The notes under the pieces: model-generated
Told to the model about the DNA's origin: nothing
The model's input: the letters and a program-made list of their open reading frames with translations, nothing else
Databases searched by the model: none
Made by a program: the position numbers and the translations under genes
From: Eubacterium sp. CAG:786
Lineage (GTDB): Bacteria; Bacillota; Clostridia; Oscillospirales; Ruminococcaceae
Assembly: GCA_000432175.1 (NCBI GenBank)
Contig: HF989485.1
Span: forward strand, 4,994-47,652
Length of the DNA: 42,659 nucleotides
Reading direction: 5' to 3'
Shown: one piece after another, positions 1 through 7,722 of the stretch
Layout of the letters: every line of letters starts with the position of its first letter
How positions within the stretch are numbered: position 1 is the stretch's first letter

Positions 1-91
1 CCCGCATGATGTACCCGCAGTTGCTGAGCAGACCGTACTCATGGTGCAGCGCGTCCGTCTGTTCATTCTTTTTTTGTCTGTAAAATAGCAT
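1..91 (-). CDS. Partial CDS (N-terminus only), unrecognised protein
   Basis: A reading frame on the minus strand starts with ATG at 91 and stays open to the window edge, giving 30 residues beginning MLFYRQKKNEQTD. A good ribosome binding site (GGAGAG, six bases from the ATG) supports the start. It lies 71 bases after the fabV stop, with a heptamer repeat array between them, so it may be the next gene of that transcript. The visible stretch is hydrophilic and Lys/Glu/His-rich. It is too short to assign a family; an N-terminal cytoplasmic segment of a membrane transporter is only a guess. Confidence 0.55.
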   Translation of the reverse strand, partial: MLFYRQKKNEQTDALHHEYGLLSNCGYIMR

Positions 92-125
92 AAATTACTC
101 TCCGGGAAAAACGGGGAGAAAATCC

Positions 126-164
126 AATTCGGAATTCTTAATTCGTAATTCGGAATTCCGAATT
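126..164. repeat. Heptamer tandem repeat array 1 (AATTCNN, 5.6 units)
   Basis: Five full 7-base units (AATTCGG, AATTCTT, AATTCGT, AATTCGG, AATTCCG) plus AATT are arranged head to tail. The last bases form part of the fabV stop codon, so the array begins exactly where the gene ends. Related arrays lie at 3254, 3355, 8767, 8926, 9013 and 10303. Confidence 0.85.
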
Positions 165-1341
165 AAACTTCGACGTCTGCGTCGTAATCTACCCCGTCTA
201 TTCCAAAACCAAAGAGCTCGTAGAAGTCCTTCCAGTAGCCGTCAATATCGGTGTACTGCCTGAAATTATCGGCGTTAAGGATATTCCAGAGCTTCGTTAC
301 CTCGTCCTGAATTTCCGGTCTCATCTCCAGGTCGTCAAGACGTATTCTTCCCTCTGCGTCAACTGCGCCGGATACGGGCTTTCCGTCTGCGCCGAGCTTC
401 TCAGCGAAAAGACGGTACATCTGCCCGATGCAGCCCTCGTGCACTCCCTTTTCTTTCATAACCTTGTACAGAATGGAGATGTACAGCGGTACTATCGGGA
501 TAGCCGCGCTAGACTGTGTTACCAGCGCCTTGTTGACGGAGATGTACGCTTTTATTCCGTCTGCGGAGTATTTCTCGGTTATCTCCTTCGAGGTCTGGAA
601 CAGATGCGCTTTCGCTCTGCCTATGGAACCCTCGAAGTACATCGGGTGGGTCAGCTCCGGACCGATGTATGAGTAGGCAACGGTAACGGCGTTGTCCTCA
701 ATTGCGTCTGCTGCTTTCAGTGCGTCTATCCATGCCGCCCAGTCCTCACCGCCCATTACCTTGACGGTAGCGGTTATCTCTTCCTCGGTGGCAGGCTCTA
801 TGGTCACTTCGGAAACGGTGTTGTTCCTGAGGTCGATGGTCTTGTTGGTGTAGGCTTCGCCCGTGGTTTTGAGCACGGAGGAATATGTCACGTCCCCGAC
901 AGTTCTCCTCGGAGCCGCAAGACTGTAAATAACGGCGTCAACCTTGCCTAAATCGGACTTTATGAGGTCGATTACCTCCTTCTTGCACTCGTCGGAATAC
1001 GCGTCGCCGTTGACTGTCTTTGCATACAGCCCGTCAGCCTGCGCGAACTTCTCGAATGCCTTTGTGTTGTACCAGCCGGAGGTGCCTGTCTTGTTGCCGC
1101 TGGCAGGACGGTCGAACATCACGCCGAGGGTCGCTGCCCCGCAGGAATACGCCAGCGCGATACGGCTCGCAAGTCCGTATCCCATGGAGCTGCCGATAAC
1201 CAGCACCTTCTTCGGCTTGAAGCCGTTATCCTCTGCCTTTCTGGACCTGACATACTCTATCTCAGACTTCACAACTGCCTCGCAGCCCACCGGGTGAGCC
1301 GTTGTGCATATAAATCCTCTGACCTTGGGTTTTACTATCAT
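163..1341 (-). CDS. fabV: Trans-2-enoyl-ACP/CoA reductase FabV
   Basis: NADH-dependent enoyl-ACP (or crotonyl-CoA) reductase of the FabV/TER class, which reduces the trans-2 double bond in the last step of fatty-acid elongation or in butyrate formation. The protein has 392 residues, near the family's usual 395-400. It starts MIVKPKVRGFICTTAHP, typical of the family, and the ATG at 1341 is preceded by AAAGGA; an upstream in-frame extension is not needed. A nucleotide-binding segment VLVIGSSMGYGLASR lies near residues 47-60. The catalytic Tyr-x8-Lys pair characteristic of FabV is seen as Y235 and K244 in YFEGSIGRAK. It is monocistronic or leads into the partial gene at 1-91. A promoter and a two-hairpin leader precede it. 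FabV is known to be insensitive to triclosan. Which substrate it uses here cannot be told from sequence. Confidence 0.95.
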   Translation of the reverse strand: MIVKPKVRGFICTTAHPVGCEAVVKSEIEYVRSRKAEDNGFKPKKVLVIGSSMGYGLASRIALAYSCGAATLGVMFDRPASGNKTGTSGWYNTKAFEKFAQADGLYAKTVNGDAYSDECKKEVIDLIKSDLGKVDAVIYSLAAPRRTVGDVTYSSVLKTTGEAYTNKTIDLRNNTVSEVTIEPATEEEITATVKVMGGEDWAAWIDALKAADAIEDNAVTVAYSYIGPELTHPMYFEGSIGRAKAHLFQTSKEITEKYSADGIKAYISVNKALVTQSSAAIPIVPLYISILYKVMKEKGVHEGCIGQMYRLFAEKLGADGKPVSGAVDAEGRIRLDDLEMRPEIQDEVTKLWNILNADNFRQYTDIDGYWKDFYELFGFGIDGVDYDADVEV

Positions 1342-1357
1342 AATACATAATCCTTTC

Positions 1358-1423
1358 CCGCAGTATCGCAAGACACGGGTGCCATACTGCATCTGAAAAA
1401 CTGAAAGCTGCGGACTTCCGCAG
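1358..1423 (-). promoter_or_regulatory. fabV leader with two consecutive hairpins
   Basis: In the leader RNA, CTGCGG/CCGCAG pairs around a four-base loop (plus-strand 1408-1423). GCAGTAT then pairs with ATACTGC (ends at about 1362 and 1388) immediately before the ribosome binding site. The second stem could influence access to the start site. No known regulatory motif is recognised. Confidence 0.4.
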
Positions 1424-1436
1424 TGCGTACAAAGTT

Positions 1437-1465
1437 ATTGTACCATATAATCTGCCAATATGCAA
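1437..1465 (-). promoter_or_regulatory. Predicted sigma-A promoter of fabV
   Basis: On the minus strand, TTGCAT (-35, at 1460-1465) and TACAAT (-10, at 1437-1442) are separated by 17 bases, with TATGG before the -10 box (extended -10). The start codon is about 90 bases downstream. Confidence 0.7.
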
Positions 1466-1508
1466 GCGGAATTTTAAAATTAGACTGTCGTCGGTTTTTA
1501 TGTATAAG

Positions 1509-1538
1509 TTATGCCCCCGCTGAAAAGCGGGGGCATAA
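1509..1538. other. Perfect 13-bp hairpin downstream of ptsI
   Basis: TTATGCCCCCGCT pairs with AGCGGGGGCATAA around a GAAA loop, 72 bases after the ptsI stop. It is the only strong hairpin behind the PTS operon and probably protects or ends its 3' end. There is no clear T-run on either side, so a classical intrinsic terminator is uncertain. Confidence 0.5.
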
Positions 1539-1609
1539 CCAGTTGAATAAGTTCCGGACTGTTGGAATTCCTCATTAAAAGGCGCCTTTCCGCAAGCCCT
1601 GATATTTCC

Positions 1610-3235
1610 TTAGCCTATGTTCCTTACTGCTTCGCGGACTTTCAGCACGAACGTCGGCGAAACGGAAAGCTCGTCGATGCCCATGCGCAGGAATTCCTCA
1701 GTGAGCGACGTGTCAGCCGCGAGTTCACCGCAGATGCCTATCCACGCGCCGTGTTTGTGGGCGTTCCGGGCGCTCATTTCGATGAGCCGCAGAATGGCTT
1801 CGTGATGCGTGTCGATGAACTGCTCGATGTCCGGGTTCTGACGGTCGCACGCCAGCGTGTACTGCGTAAGGTCGTTAGTACCCACGCTGAAGAAATCCAC
1901 CAGCGGAGCCAGCTTGTCGCTGATGAGCGCAGCCGCGGGAGTTTCGATCATAATTCCGAGTTCCACCTTGTCGGAATAGCCTATGTTCTCCGCTCTGAGT
2001 TCGGACTTGACGTCCTCGCAGATGGAAAGTATCTTCTCGACCTCCCACACGCTGGTTATCATCGGGAACATGATACCGAGATTACCATAAACGGAAGCCC
2101 GGAACAGCGCCCTCAGCTGCGTGCGGAAAATCTCCGGCCGGGTCAGGCAGATGCGTATCGCACGGTAGCCCAGCGCCGGGTTCTCCTCTTTTTTCAGCCC
2201 GAGGTAATCCACCTGCTTGTCCGCGCCGATATCCATAGTCCTGATGATGACCTTCTTGCCCGCCATGCTCTCCAGAACGCGCTTGTAAGCCTGGAACTGC
2301 TGATCCTCCGTCGGAAGCTCGTTTCTGCCGAGGTACAGGAACTCACTGCGGAACAGACCTATCCCACCCGCGTCGTTCAGCAGCACTGCGCCGATGTTGT
2401 CAACGCCGCTGATATTCGCGTAGATGTTGATTTTCCTGCCGTCCCTGGTGACGTTCTCCTTGCCCTTGAGTTCCTGGAGAAGCCGTTTCTTTTCCTCGTC
2501 CGCTGCGCGTTTTTTTGTGTATTCCGCGATGGCGGCTTCGTCCGGGTCAACGATGATCTCGCCGGTGTAGCCGTCCACGATCGCGGTCTGCCCTGCGGAG
2601 ATCTCGCTCAGGAACGCGCTCCCCACGCCGATAACAGCCGGAATGTTCATGTTCCTTGCCAGTATCGCGGTGTGCGAATTCGAGGAACCATGCGCCGTGA
2701 CGAACGCCAGCACCTTGTCCTTATCCAGCGAAACAGTCTCGCTGGGCGCCAGATCCTCCGCGCAGACTATCATGCTGTCGGAACTCTCCGCGCCGCCCTG
2801 TCCCGCGCCGGAAAGCACGGCTATCAGCCGGTTGGAGATATCCCGCACGTCCGCGGAGCGCGCCTGCATGTAGGTATCCTCCATAGCCGCGAACATCTCC
2901 GCGAAATTATCCGCAGTGACTGCGACCGCGTATTCCGCATTGACGTGCTGCGTGTCGATGATGTTCTCGATGGACTCGTTGTAATCCTCGTCCTCAAGCA
3001 TCATCATGTGTATCTCGAAAATCTGCGCGTTGGTCTCGCCGACCTCTTTCAGCGCCTTTTCGTATATGGACTGCAGCTGCGCTGCGGCAGCCTCCTTTGC
3101 CTTTGCGACGCGCGCCTTTTCTGCGTCCGCGTCCTCGATATGCCTGCGGGTGACTGTTACATCATTCTTGCGGAATACGGAAATCTTCCCGATAGCCACC
3201 GCGCCGTATACGCCCTTGCCGGAATACTTAGTCAT
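1610..3235 (-). CDS. ptsI: PTS enzyme I (phosphoenolpyruvate-protein phosphotransferase)
   Basis: Cytoplasmic enzyme I takes phosphate from phosphoenolpyruvate and passes it to HPr, starting the sugar phosphotransferase cascade. The 541-residue protein is slightly short for the family (about 570). The phosphohistidine lies in GSSNSHTAILARN (H188). The PEP-binding barrel ends with the catalytic cysteine in GICGELAAD (about C502). The start is ATG 3235, preceded by GGGGGTG. It is the last gene of the fruR-fruK-fruA-ptsH-ptsI cluster. A 133-base palindromic repeat element separates it from ptsH, which could alter the HPr:EI ratio. General PTS genes inside a fructose operon suggest that fructose induction may co-regulate the whole phosphotransferase chain; this is inference. 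Confidence 0.97.
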   Translation of the reverse strand: MTKYSGKGVYGAVAIGKISVFRKNDVTVTRRHIEDADAEKARVAKAKEAAAAQLQSIYEKALKEVGETNAQIFEIHMMMLEDEDYNESIENIIDTQHVNAEYAVAVTADNFAEMFAAMEDTYMQARSADVRDISNRLIAVLSGAGQGGAESSDSMIVCAEDLAPSETVSLDKDKVLAFVTAHGSSNSHTAILARNMNIPAVIGVGSAFLSEISAGQTAIVDGYTGEIIVDPDEAAIAEYTKKRAADEEKKRLLQELKGKENVTRDGRKINIYANISGVDNIGAVLLNDAGGIGLFRSEFLYLGRNELPTEDQQFQAYKRVLESMAGKKVIIRTMDIGADKQVDYLGLKKEENPALGYRAIRICLTRPEIFRTQLRALFRASVYGNLGIMFPMITSVWEVEKILSICEDVKSELRAENIGYSDKVELGIMIETPAAALISDKLAPLVDFFSVGTNDLTQYTLACDRQNPDIEQFIDTHHEAILRLIEMSARNAHKHGAWIGICGELAADTSLTEEFLRMGIDELSVSPTFVLKVREAVRNIG

Positions 3236-3253
3236 AACGCACCCCCGTAAATT

Positions 3254-3386
3254 AATTCGGAATTATGAATTCGGAATTCGTAATTTCGGAGCCGCTGTCG
3301 CGGACGATTTAAAATATTGATACAATCGGAATACCGCCGCGACAGCGGCACAATAATTCCGAATTACGAATTACGAATTCCGAATT
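3254..3386. repeat. Composite palindromic element with heptamer arrays at both ends
   Basis: The left array (3254-3289, AATTCGG-type) and right array (3355-3386, AATTCCG-type) are mutually inverted. Between them a perfect 13-bp inverted repeat, GCCGCTGTCGCGG at 3291-3303 and CCGCGACAGCGGC at 3337-3349, encloses 33 AT-rich bases. The whole occupies the ptsH-ptsI spacer and would fold into a long hairpin in the operon transcript. Confidence 0.8.
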
Positions 3387-3391
3387 GAACT

Positions 3392-3658
3392 TTACTCTCC
3401 GAAGCCGGTCTCGAAAAGTTCTGCTGCCTTGTCCAGCGCTGCCTGCTCGTTTTCGCCGTCTGCGGTTATCTCGACCTGGGTGCCGCACTTGATTCCCGCT
3501 GCCATTATCTGCATTACTGCGGTGGCTTTCGCGGACTTCTCAGGGGTTTTGAGCATTACGGTGCAGCCTGCGAATTTCTTCATCTCTGCCGCGAGGATTC
3601 CAGCCGGACGCATGTGTAAGCCCTGCTCGTTCTTTACTGTTACTGTCTTTGTTACCAT
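3392..3658 (-). CDS. ptsH: Phosphocarrier protein HPr
   Basis: Small cytoplasmic phosphocarrier between enzyme I and the sugar-specific EII proteins; 88 residues, the normal length. The phosphorylated histidine is H15 in the canonical NEQGLHMRPAG context. The start is ATG 3658, which places His at 15 and has AAGGAGAG upstream; a longer in-frame start is not supported. The usual regulatory serine (Ser46 in Bacillus, within KSIMGVM) is replaced: the aligned stretch reads KATAVMQIM with a one-residue insertion, leaving Ala or Thr. HPr kinase/CcpA signalling through this protein is therefore doubtful unless Thr46 substitutes. It sits between fruA and ptsI; its leader carries a short MITE-like repeat. 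Confidence 0.95.
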   Translation of the reverse strand: MVTKTVTVKNEQGLHMRPAGILAAEMKKFAGCTVMLKTPEKSAKATAVMQIMAAGIKCGTQVEITADGENEQAALDKAAELFETGFGE

Positions 3659-3682
3659 GATGATACTCTCCTTATCCGTTAT

Positions 3683-3736
3683 TAAGGCAACACCGCACAA
3701 AGACCATCTATTGGATTTTGCACATGTATTGCCTTA
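3683..3736. mobile_element. MITE-like repeat, family A, short copy
   Basis: A 54-base element bounded by TAAGGCAA and TTGCCTTA in the fruA-ptsH spacer. Its first 48 bases match the left end of the 178-base element at 40871-41048 with three differences, so it looks like an internally deleted copy. TA at both ends could be a target duplication. Confidence 0.65.
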
Positions 3737-3798
3737 GATTTCCGGGAGCGCCGCGCCCCCCTGCCGATATATCTCTTTCTTCTGTTCTGAATAATGAC

Positions 3799-5724
3799 TT
3801 ACTTTGCAGGCGTCTTTTTCTTTTTCAGCAGCGCCAGCAGGAGCATTCCCACCAGGGAACCAGCCACCAGGGAAACCAGGTACATAGCCCAGTTTCCTAC
3901 CACTGCGAATACGAAGATACCTCCATGCGGAGCCATCAGCGTGCACCCGAACGCCATTGAAAGCCCGCCTGCCACTGCAGCGCCAACCATGCACGCCGGG
4001 ATAACTCTCAGCGGGTCAGCCGCAGCGTAGGGGATAGCGCCCTCGGTGATGAAGCCCAAACCCATGATGTAGTTCACGGGGCCGCTCTTGCGCTCCTCTT
4101 CGGTCCACCTGTTCTTGAAGAACGTGGTGGAAAGCGCGATAGCTATCGGGGGGACCATGCCGCCGACCATTACCGCTGCCATGATGTCGTAGTTGCCGCT
4201 TGCGATAGCCGCAGTGCCGAATACATACGCAGCCTTGTTGAACGGACCGCCCATATCAATGGACATCATCGCGCCCAGCACAGCGCCGAGGATTATCTTG
4301 CTGCTCTCGCCCATGCTGCTGAGCAGGTCGGAAATACCGGTGTTTATCATGCCCATGAACGGATTGATCGCGCACATTACTACTGCGATGATACCCAGTC
4401 CCGCAAGGGGATATATGAGCACCGGTTTGACGCCGTTGAGCGCCTTTGGCATGCGGTCGCAGAGCTTCTCAAGCCCAAGCATCAGTAAGCCGCCCGCAAA
4501 TCCCGCAAACAGCGCCCCCAGGAAGCCCGAGGGTATCGCGCCCTGCCCGCTGATATTCGCGAATGTCGAGCCGGTGGAAGCCAGATAGCCTCCCACAAGT
4601 CCCACCAGGAAGCCGGGACGGTCGGCGATACTCTTGCCGATATAGCCTGCCAGCACCGGTATCATGAAGTTGAACGCGAAACCGCCGATGGTCTTGAAGA
4701 ACCTTGCCGCCTCGGTGAAAGTACCGAAGCTGTCGTCCTGCGGCGCGCCCGCGATGGTGTCTATCAGGAACGCCAGCGCGATGAAAATACCGCCGGCGAC
4801 CGTGAACGGGAGCATGTTGGAAACGCCGGTCATAAGGTGCTTGTACACCTTTCTGCCGAAGCTTTCCTTTTCGCCGGAACTTACAGCCGCGGAGCTTCCG
4901 CCCTCGTGGCGGTAGACCGGCGCGTCGCCCTTTTCTATGCGCTGTATCAGCTCGTCGGGTATCTTTATGCCGTTCGCGACCTTTGTCGCCAGGACTTTCT
5001 TGCCGTCAAAGCGCGCCATCTCGACAGACTTGTCAGCCGCTACGATGATGCCGTCGCATGCCGCTATTTCCTCGGGGGTGAGAATGTTCTTCGCGCCGCC
5101 GGAGCCGTTAGTTTCCACCTTGATGGAGATACCAAGGCGCTTGCCTGCCTTTTCCAGGGCTTCAGCCGCCATGTAGGTGTGCGCGATGCCGGTGGGGCAT
5201 GCAGTCACCGCGAGGACTTTGTATGCGCCCTGTTCAGCGGGCTTCTCGGTTTTCGGCTCGTCGGGGTACTTCTCCTTTTCAGCCGCGTCCACAGCCGCAA
5301 GGAACTCCTCCACGTCCTTTGCCGCCATCAGCTTTGCGCGGAAATCCTCGTCCATCAGCAGCGTCATCAGGCGCGAAAGCACCTCGAGATGAACGTCGCC
5401 GTTATTCGGAGCGGCTATCATGAACAGCAGGTCGGAGGGCTCGTCGTCCATCGCTTCGTAGTCCACGCCGCCGGGTACTGTCATCGCCGCCAGGGACGGT
5501 GCCTTTACCGCTTTGCTCTTTGCGTGCGGTATCGCGATGCCCTCGCCTACAGCGGTGCTGCTCATTGCTTCTCTTGCCAGAATGCCTTTCTTGTATTCCT
5601 CGCGGTCCGCGATATTGCCGCCCTTTACCTGGAGGTCCACCAGCATGTCTATCGCTTCGGATTTGCTCTTGGGTGACGCGCCGAGGAGAATGCTCTCCCT
5701 GTTCAACAGATCAACTATCCTCAT
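3799..5724 (-). CDS. fruA: Fructose-specific PTS enzyme IIABC
   Basis: Membrane permease that imports fructose and phosphorylates it to fructose 1-phosphate. The 641 residues run EIIA, EIIB, EIIC. EIIA (about 1-150) has its phosphohistidine in GIAIPHAKS (H67). EIIB (about 168-265) has the phosphocysteine in VTACPTGIAHTY (C176). EIIC (about 290-640) has many hydrophobic helices and the GGYLAS and GLGFITEGAIPYAA segments of the fructose family. ATG 5724 lies 24 bases after fruK. The product feeds the adjacent 1-phosphofructokinase, and the DeoR-type repressor heads the operon. This is the usual fructose operon order with ptsHI appended. Confidence 0.96.
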   Translation of the reverse strand: MRIVDLLNRESILLGASPKSKSEAIDMLVDLQVKGGNIADREEYKKGILAREAMSSTAVGEGIAIPHAKSKAVKAPSLAAMTVPGGVDYEAMDDEPSDLLFMIAAPNNGDVHLEVLSRLMTLLMDEDFRAKLMAAKDVEEFLAAVDAAEKEKYPDEPKTEKPAEQGAYKVLAVTACPTGIAHTYMAAEALEKAGKRLGISIKVETNGSGGAKNILTPEEIAACDGIIVAADKSVEMARFDGKKVLATKVANGIKIPDELIQRIEKGDAPVYRHEGGSSAAVSSGEKESFGRKVYKHLMTGVSNMLPFTVAGGIFIALAFLIDTIAGAPQDDSFGTFTEAARFFKTIGGFAFNFMIPVLAGYIGKSIADRPGFLVGLVGGYLASTGSTFANISGQGAIPSGFLGALFAGFAGGLLMLGLEKLCDRMPKALNGVKPVLIYPLAGLGIIAVVMCAINPFMGMINTGISDLLSSMGESSKIILGAVLGAMMSIDMGGPFNKAAYVFGTAAIASGNYDIMAAVMVGGMVPPIAIALSTTFFKNRWTEEERKSGPVNYIMGLGFITEGAIPYAAADPLRVIPACMVGAAVAGGLSMAFGCTLMAPHGGIFVFAVVGNWAMYLVSLVAGSLVGMLLLALLKKKKTPAK

Positions 5725-5748
5725 AGTGTTTTTCTCCCGTTAATTCCG

Positions 5749-6651
5749 TTATTCCAGCTGAGCCAGAAGTTCGTTTATCTTTTCCTTTGTCGCAAGTCCC
5801 TCGGAGAACGCCGTCGCGCCGCCTGCGGCTGTGCCGAGTTTGAGCGCGTATTCATATCCGGCCTTCTCGCAGCCCGCGATGAAGCCTGCCACCATGGAGT
5901 CCCCCGCGCCGACGGAGTTCTTCACCGTGCCCCTGCAGACGCCGCATACGTGGGTCTTTCCGGTTTCGTCCAGGAGCACCGCGCCGTCGCCTGCCATGGA
6001 GACCAGCACGTTGCGTGCGCCCATTTCATGCAGCTTTTCAGCGTACCTCACTATCTCGTCGGTGGTGTGGAGTTCCACGCCGAATATCTCGCCGAGTTCG
6101 AAGTTGTTGGGCTTGATGAGGAACGGCTGATATTTCAGCACCTTTACCAGCAGGTCTTTCGTCGCGTCCACCACGGCGCGTATCTTCCTGCCGGAAAGCC
6201 TTGCGAGAATGCGCTCGTAAATATCCGACGGCAGCGACGACGGAATGCTCCCCGCAAGCACCAGCGTGTCGCCGTCCTGCAGTTCGTCCAGCTTCGCGAA
6301 AAGCTGCTGTACGGCCTCGTCGGGTATCTTCGGACCCTGACCGTTCAGCTCGGTCTCCTCATCGGATTTTATCTTGACGTTTATGCGGGAAAATCCCCCG
6401 GAAAGGTGCACGAAATCAGCGTCTATGCCCTTTTCAGAAACTCCCCGCTCGATAGCAGCCCCGGTGAAGCCTGCCACGAAGCCCAGCGCCTTTGACTTTA
6501 CGCCAAGTTCGCTGAGGACTATCGAAACGTTGATGCCCTTGCCGCCGAAATATATCTCCTCGCTGTCGGAGCGGTTGGTGGCGCCTGCCCTTAGTTCCTT
6601 TGTGTGGACGATGTAGTCTACCGCGGGATTGAATGTAACTGTATAGACCAT
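5749..6651 (-). CDS. fruK: 1-Phosphofructokinase
   Basis: Phosphorylates fructose 1-phosphate to fructose 1,6-bisphosphate in the cytoplasm. The 300-residue protein belongs to the PfkB/ribokinase fold. It has the N-terminal TFNPAVDYIV motif, GGKGINVSIVLSELG in the substrate pocket, and the C-terminal GAGDSMVAGFIAG signature containing the catalytic aspartate. Its ATG overlaps the fruR stop by one base (TAATG), with AAGGAGGT upstream, indicating translational coupling. LacC-type tagatose-6-phosphate kinases look similar, but the neighbouring fructose PTS decides for FruK. Confidence 0.95.
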   Translation of the reverse strand: MVYTVTFNPAVDYIVHTKELRAGATNRSDSEEIYFGGKGINVSIVLSELGVKSKALGFVAGFTGAAIERGVSEKGIDADFVHLSGGFSRINVKIKSDEETELNGQGPKIPDEAVQQLFAKLDELQDGDTLVLAGSIPSSLPSDIYERILARLSGRKIRAVVDATKDLLVKVLKYQPFLIKPNNFELGEIFGVELHTTDEIVRYAEKLHEMGARNVLVSMAGDGAVLLDETGKTHVCGVCRGTVKNSVGAGDSMVAGFIAGCEKAGYEYALKLGTAAGGATAFSEGLATKEKINELLAQLE

Positions 6652-7397
6652 TACAGTACCTCCTTGATGACTGTGAATTCTGCGTATTTTCTCTTTGTCA
6701 GCGTATCGGTGATTATCTCCGCCTTGCTGAGCTGTGCGAACGTCGCTGAGCTTATCTCGTCGAACTTTGAGTGGTCAGCCATGATATACGCCTTTCTGCT
6801 GCTCTCCATCGCTGCGGATTTCACCCGCGCCTCGTTGACGTCCGGGGTGGTGAAGCCCGCGGTGAGGGAAATTCCGTTCGTGCCCATGAAGCATTTGGTG
6901 AAGTTGTAGTTCCTGAGGGTGAGCACGCATTCAGCGCCGACTATCGCTTCGGTGGAAGCCTTTATCTCACCGCCGGTGATGTACACCTTAAATCCGCGCT
7001 GAGCCAGCTTCTTGGCGTGTATGAAGCCGTTGGTGACGAAGCCGACGTCCCGCTGGGGCAGGTGGTCTATCATCTTTTCGGTGGTGGTGCCGGCGTCGAT
7101 GAAAACGAAGTCGCCGTTTTCCACAAGCGAAGCCGCGTATTCCGCTATCGCAGCCTTTTCTGCGGTGAATATCGCGGATTTTTCCTCCACGTTCTTCTCT
7201 ATCGCCGAGAAGCTTTCTCCCAGCGCTATCGCGCCGCCCCTGACCTTTGTTATTTTACCCGCTTCTGCGAGAATATTCAGATCTCTTTTTACGGTGGAGG
7301 GCGACACATCGAGTATCCTCGAAAGTTCCGCTATCGTCACGCTGCTGCGGCTGTTGACTGTTTCGGTGATTATCTGTAGACGTTCTTCTGTTAACAT
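6651..7397 (-). CDS. fruR: DeoR-family transcriptional repressor of the fructose operon
   Basis: The 248-residue regulator has an N-terminal DeoR helix-turn-helix (VTIAELSRILDVSPSTVKRDLNIL, residues about 20-42). A C-terminal sugar-phosphate sensor domain contains the family hallmarks DAGTTTEKM and TNG. It probably senses fructose 1-phosphate and represses its own operon, as FruR does in lactic acid bacteria and Bacillus; that role is inferred from position. ATG 7397 has AGAGGA upstream. It is the first gene of fruR-fruK-fruA-ptsH-ptsI, divergent from azlCD. Confidence 0.93.
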   Translation of the reverse strand: MLTEERLQIITETVNSRSSVTIAELSRILDVSPSTVKRDLNILAEAGKITKVRGGAIALGESFSAIEKNVEEKSAIFTAEKAAIAEYAASLVENGDFVFIDAGTTTEKMIDHLPQRDVGFVTNGFIHAKKLAQRGFKVYITGGEIKASTEAIVGAECVLTLRNYNFTKCFMGTNGISLTAGFTTPDVNEARVKSAAMESSRKAYIMADHSKFDEISSATFAQLSKAEIITDTLTKRKYAEFTVIKEVL

Positions 7398-7462
7398 TGT
7401 TGTTCCTCTTGATCATGATCATCTTTGGACTGTTATGAACTCTTTTGCTCTGTCCTGAGTAT

Positions 7463-7491
7463 ATAATAACACACTCATCGTTCAATTTCAA
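7463..7491 (-). promoter_or_regulatory. Predicted promoter of the fruR operon
   Basis: On the minus strand, TTGAAA (7486-7491) and TATTAT (7463-7468) are 17 bases apart. An overlapping TTGAAC/TATACT pair is an alternative. The start codon lies about 65 bases downstream. Confidence 0.65.
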
Positions 7492-7660
7492 GTAGTTTCG
7501 CTCAAAAATATTCACTTCCGACGTACTTTTGTATATCTGCACACGTTTTGTTGATTTTTATTGTGCATTTTTCACAGCAAATCACCTGCACGCCGGAATT
7601 TCTGCGCGAAAATTGCTCATTTCAGCCTGTAACTGTTCAATATCATTCAGAAACTTTCTA

Positions 7661-7689
7661 TTGAAAAAGCCCGCATTTAGTAGTATAAT
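7661..7689 (+). promoter_or_regulatory. Predicted promoter of azlCD
   Basis: TTGAAA (7661-7666) and TATAAT (7684-7689) are 17 bases apart, a near-consensus sigma-A promoter 34 bases before the azlC start codon. Confidence 0.8.
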
Positions 7690-7722
7690 TTACCCGTGAC
7701 TGTAACTTTATGAGGTGATCTC

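Larger units (their letters stand above)
7398..7722. other. Divergent intergenic region between fruR and azlC
   Basis: This 325-base stretch has no gene. It holds one promoter for each direction (7463-7491 minus, 7661-7689 plus). No clear FruR operator or cre site could be identified by eye. Confidence 0.7.

Noticed and set aside
1509..1538. Classical terminator for ptsI
   Set aside because: The hairpin is perfect but has no T-run on either strand, so it is recorded only as a hairpin.
1562..3250. A 562-codon open frame on the plus strand opposite ptsI
   Set aside because: Antisense to a gene with full enzyme I motifs; the product is Arg/His/Val-rich without any domain, as expected from a GC-biased third position of the true gene. 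Similar long antisense frames opposite gyrA, gyrB, serS and fruA were dropped for the same reason.
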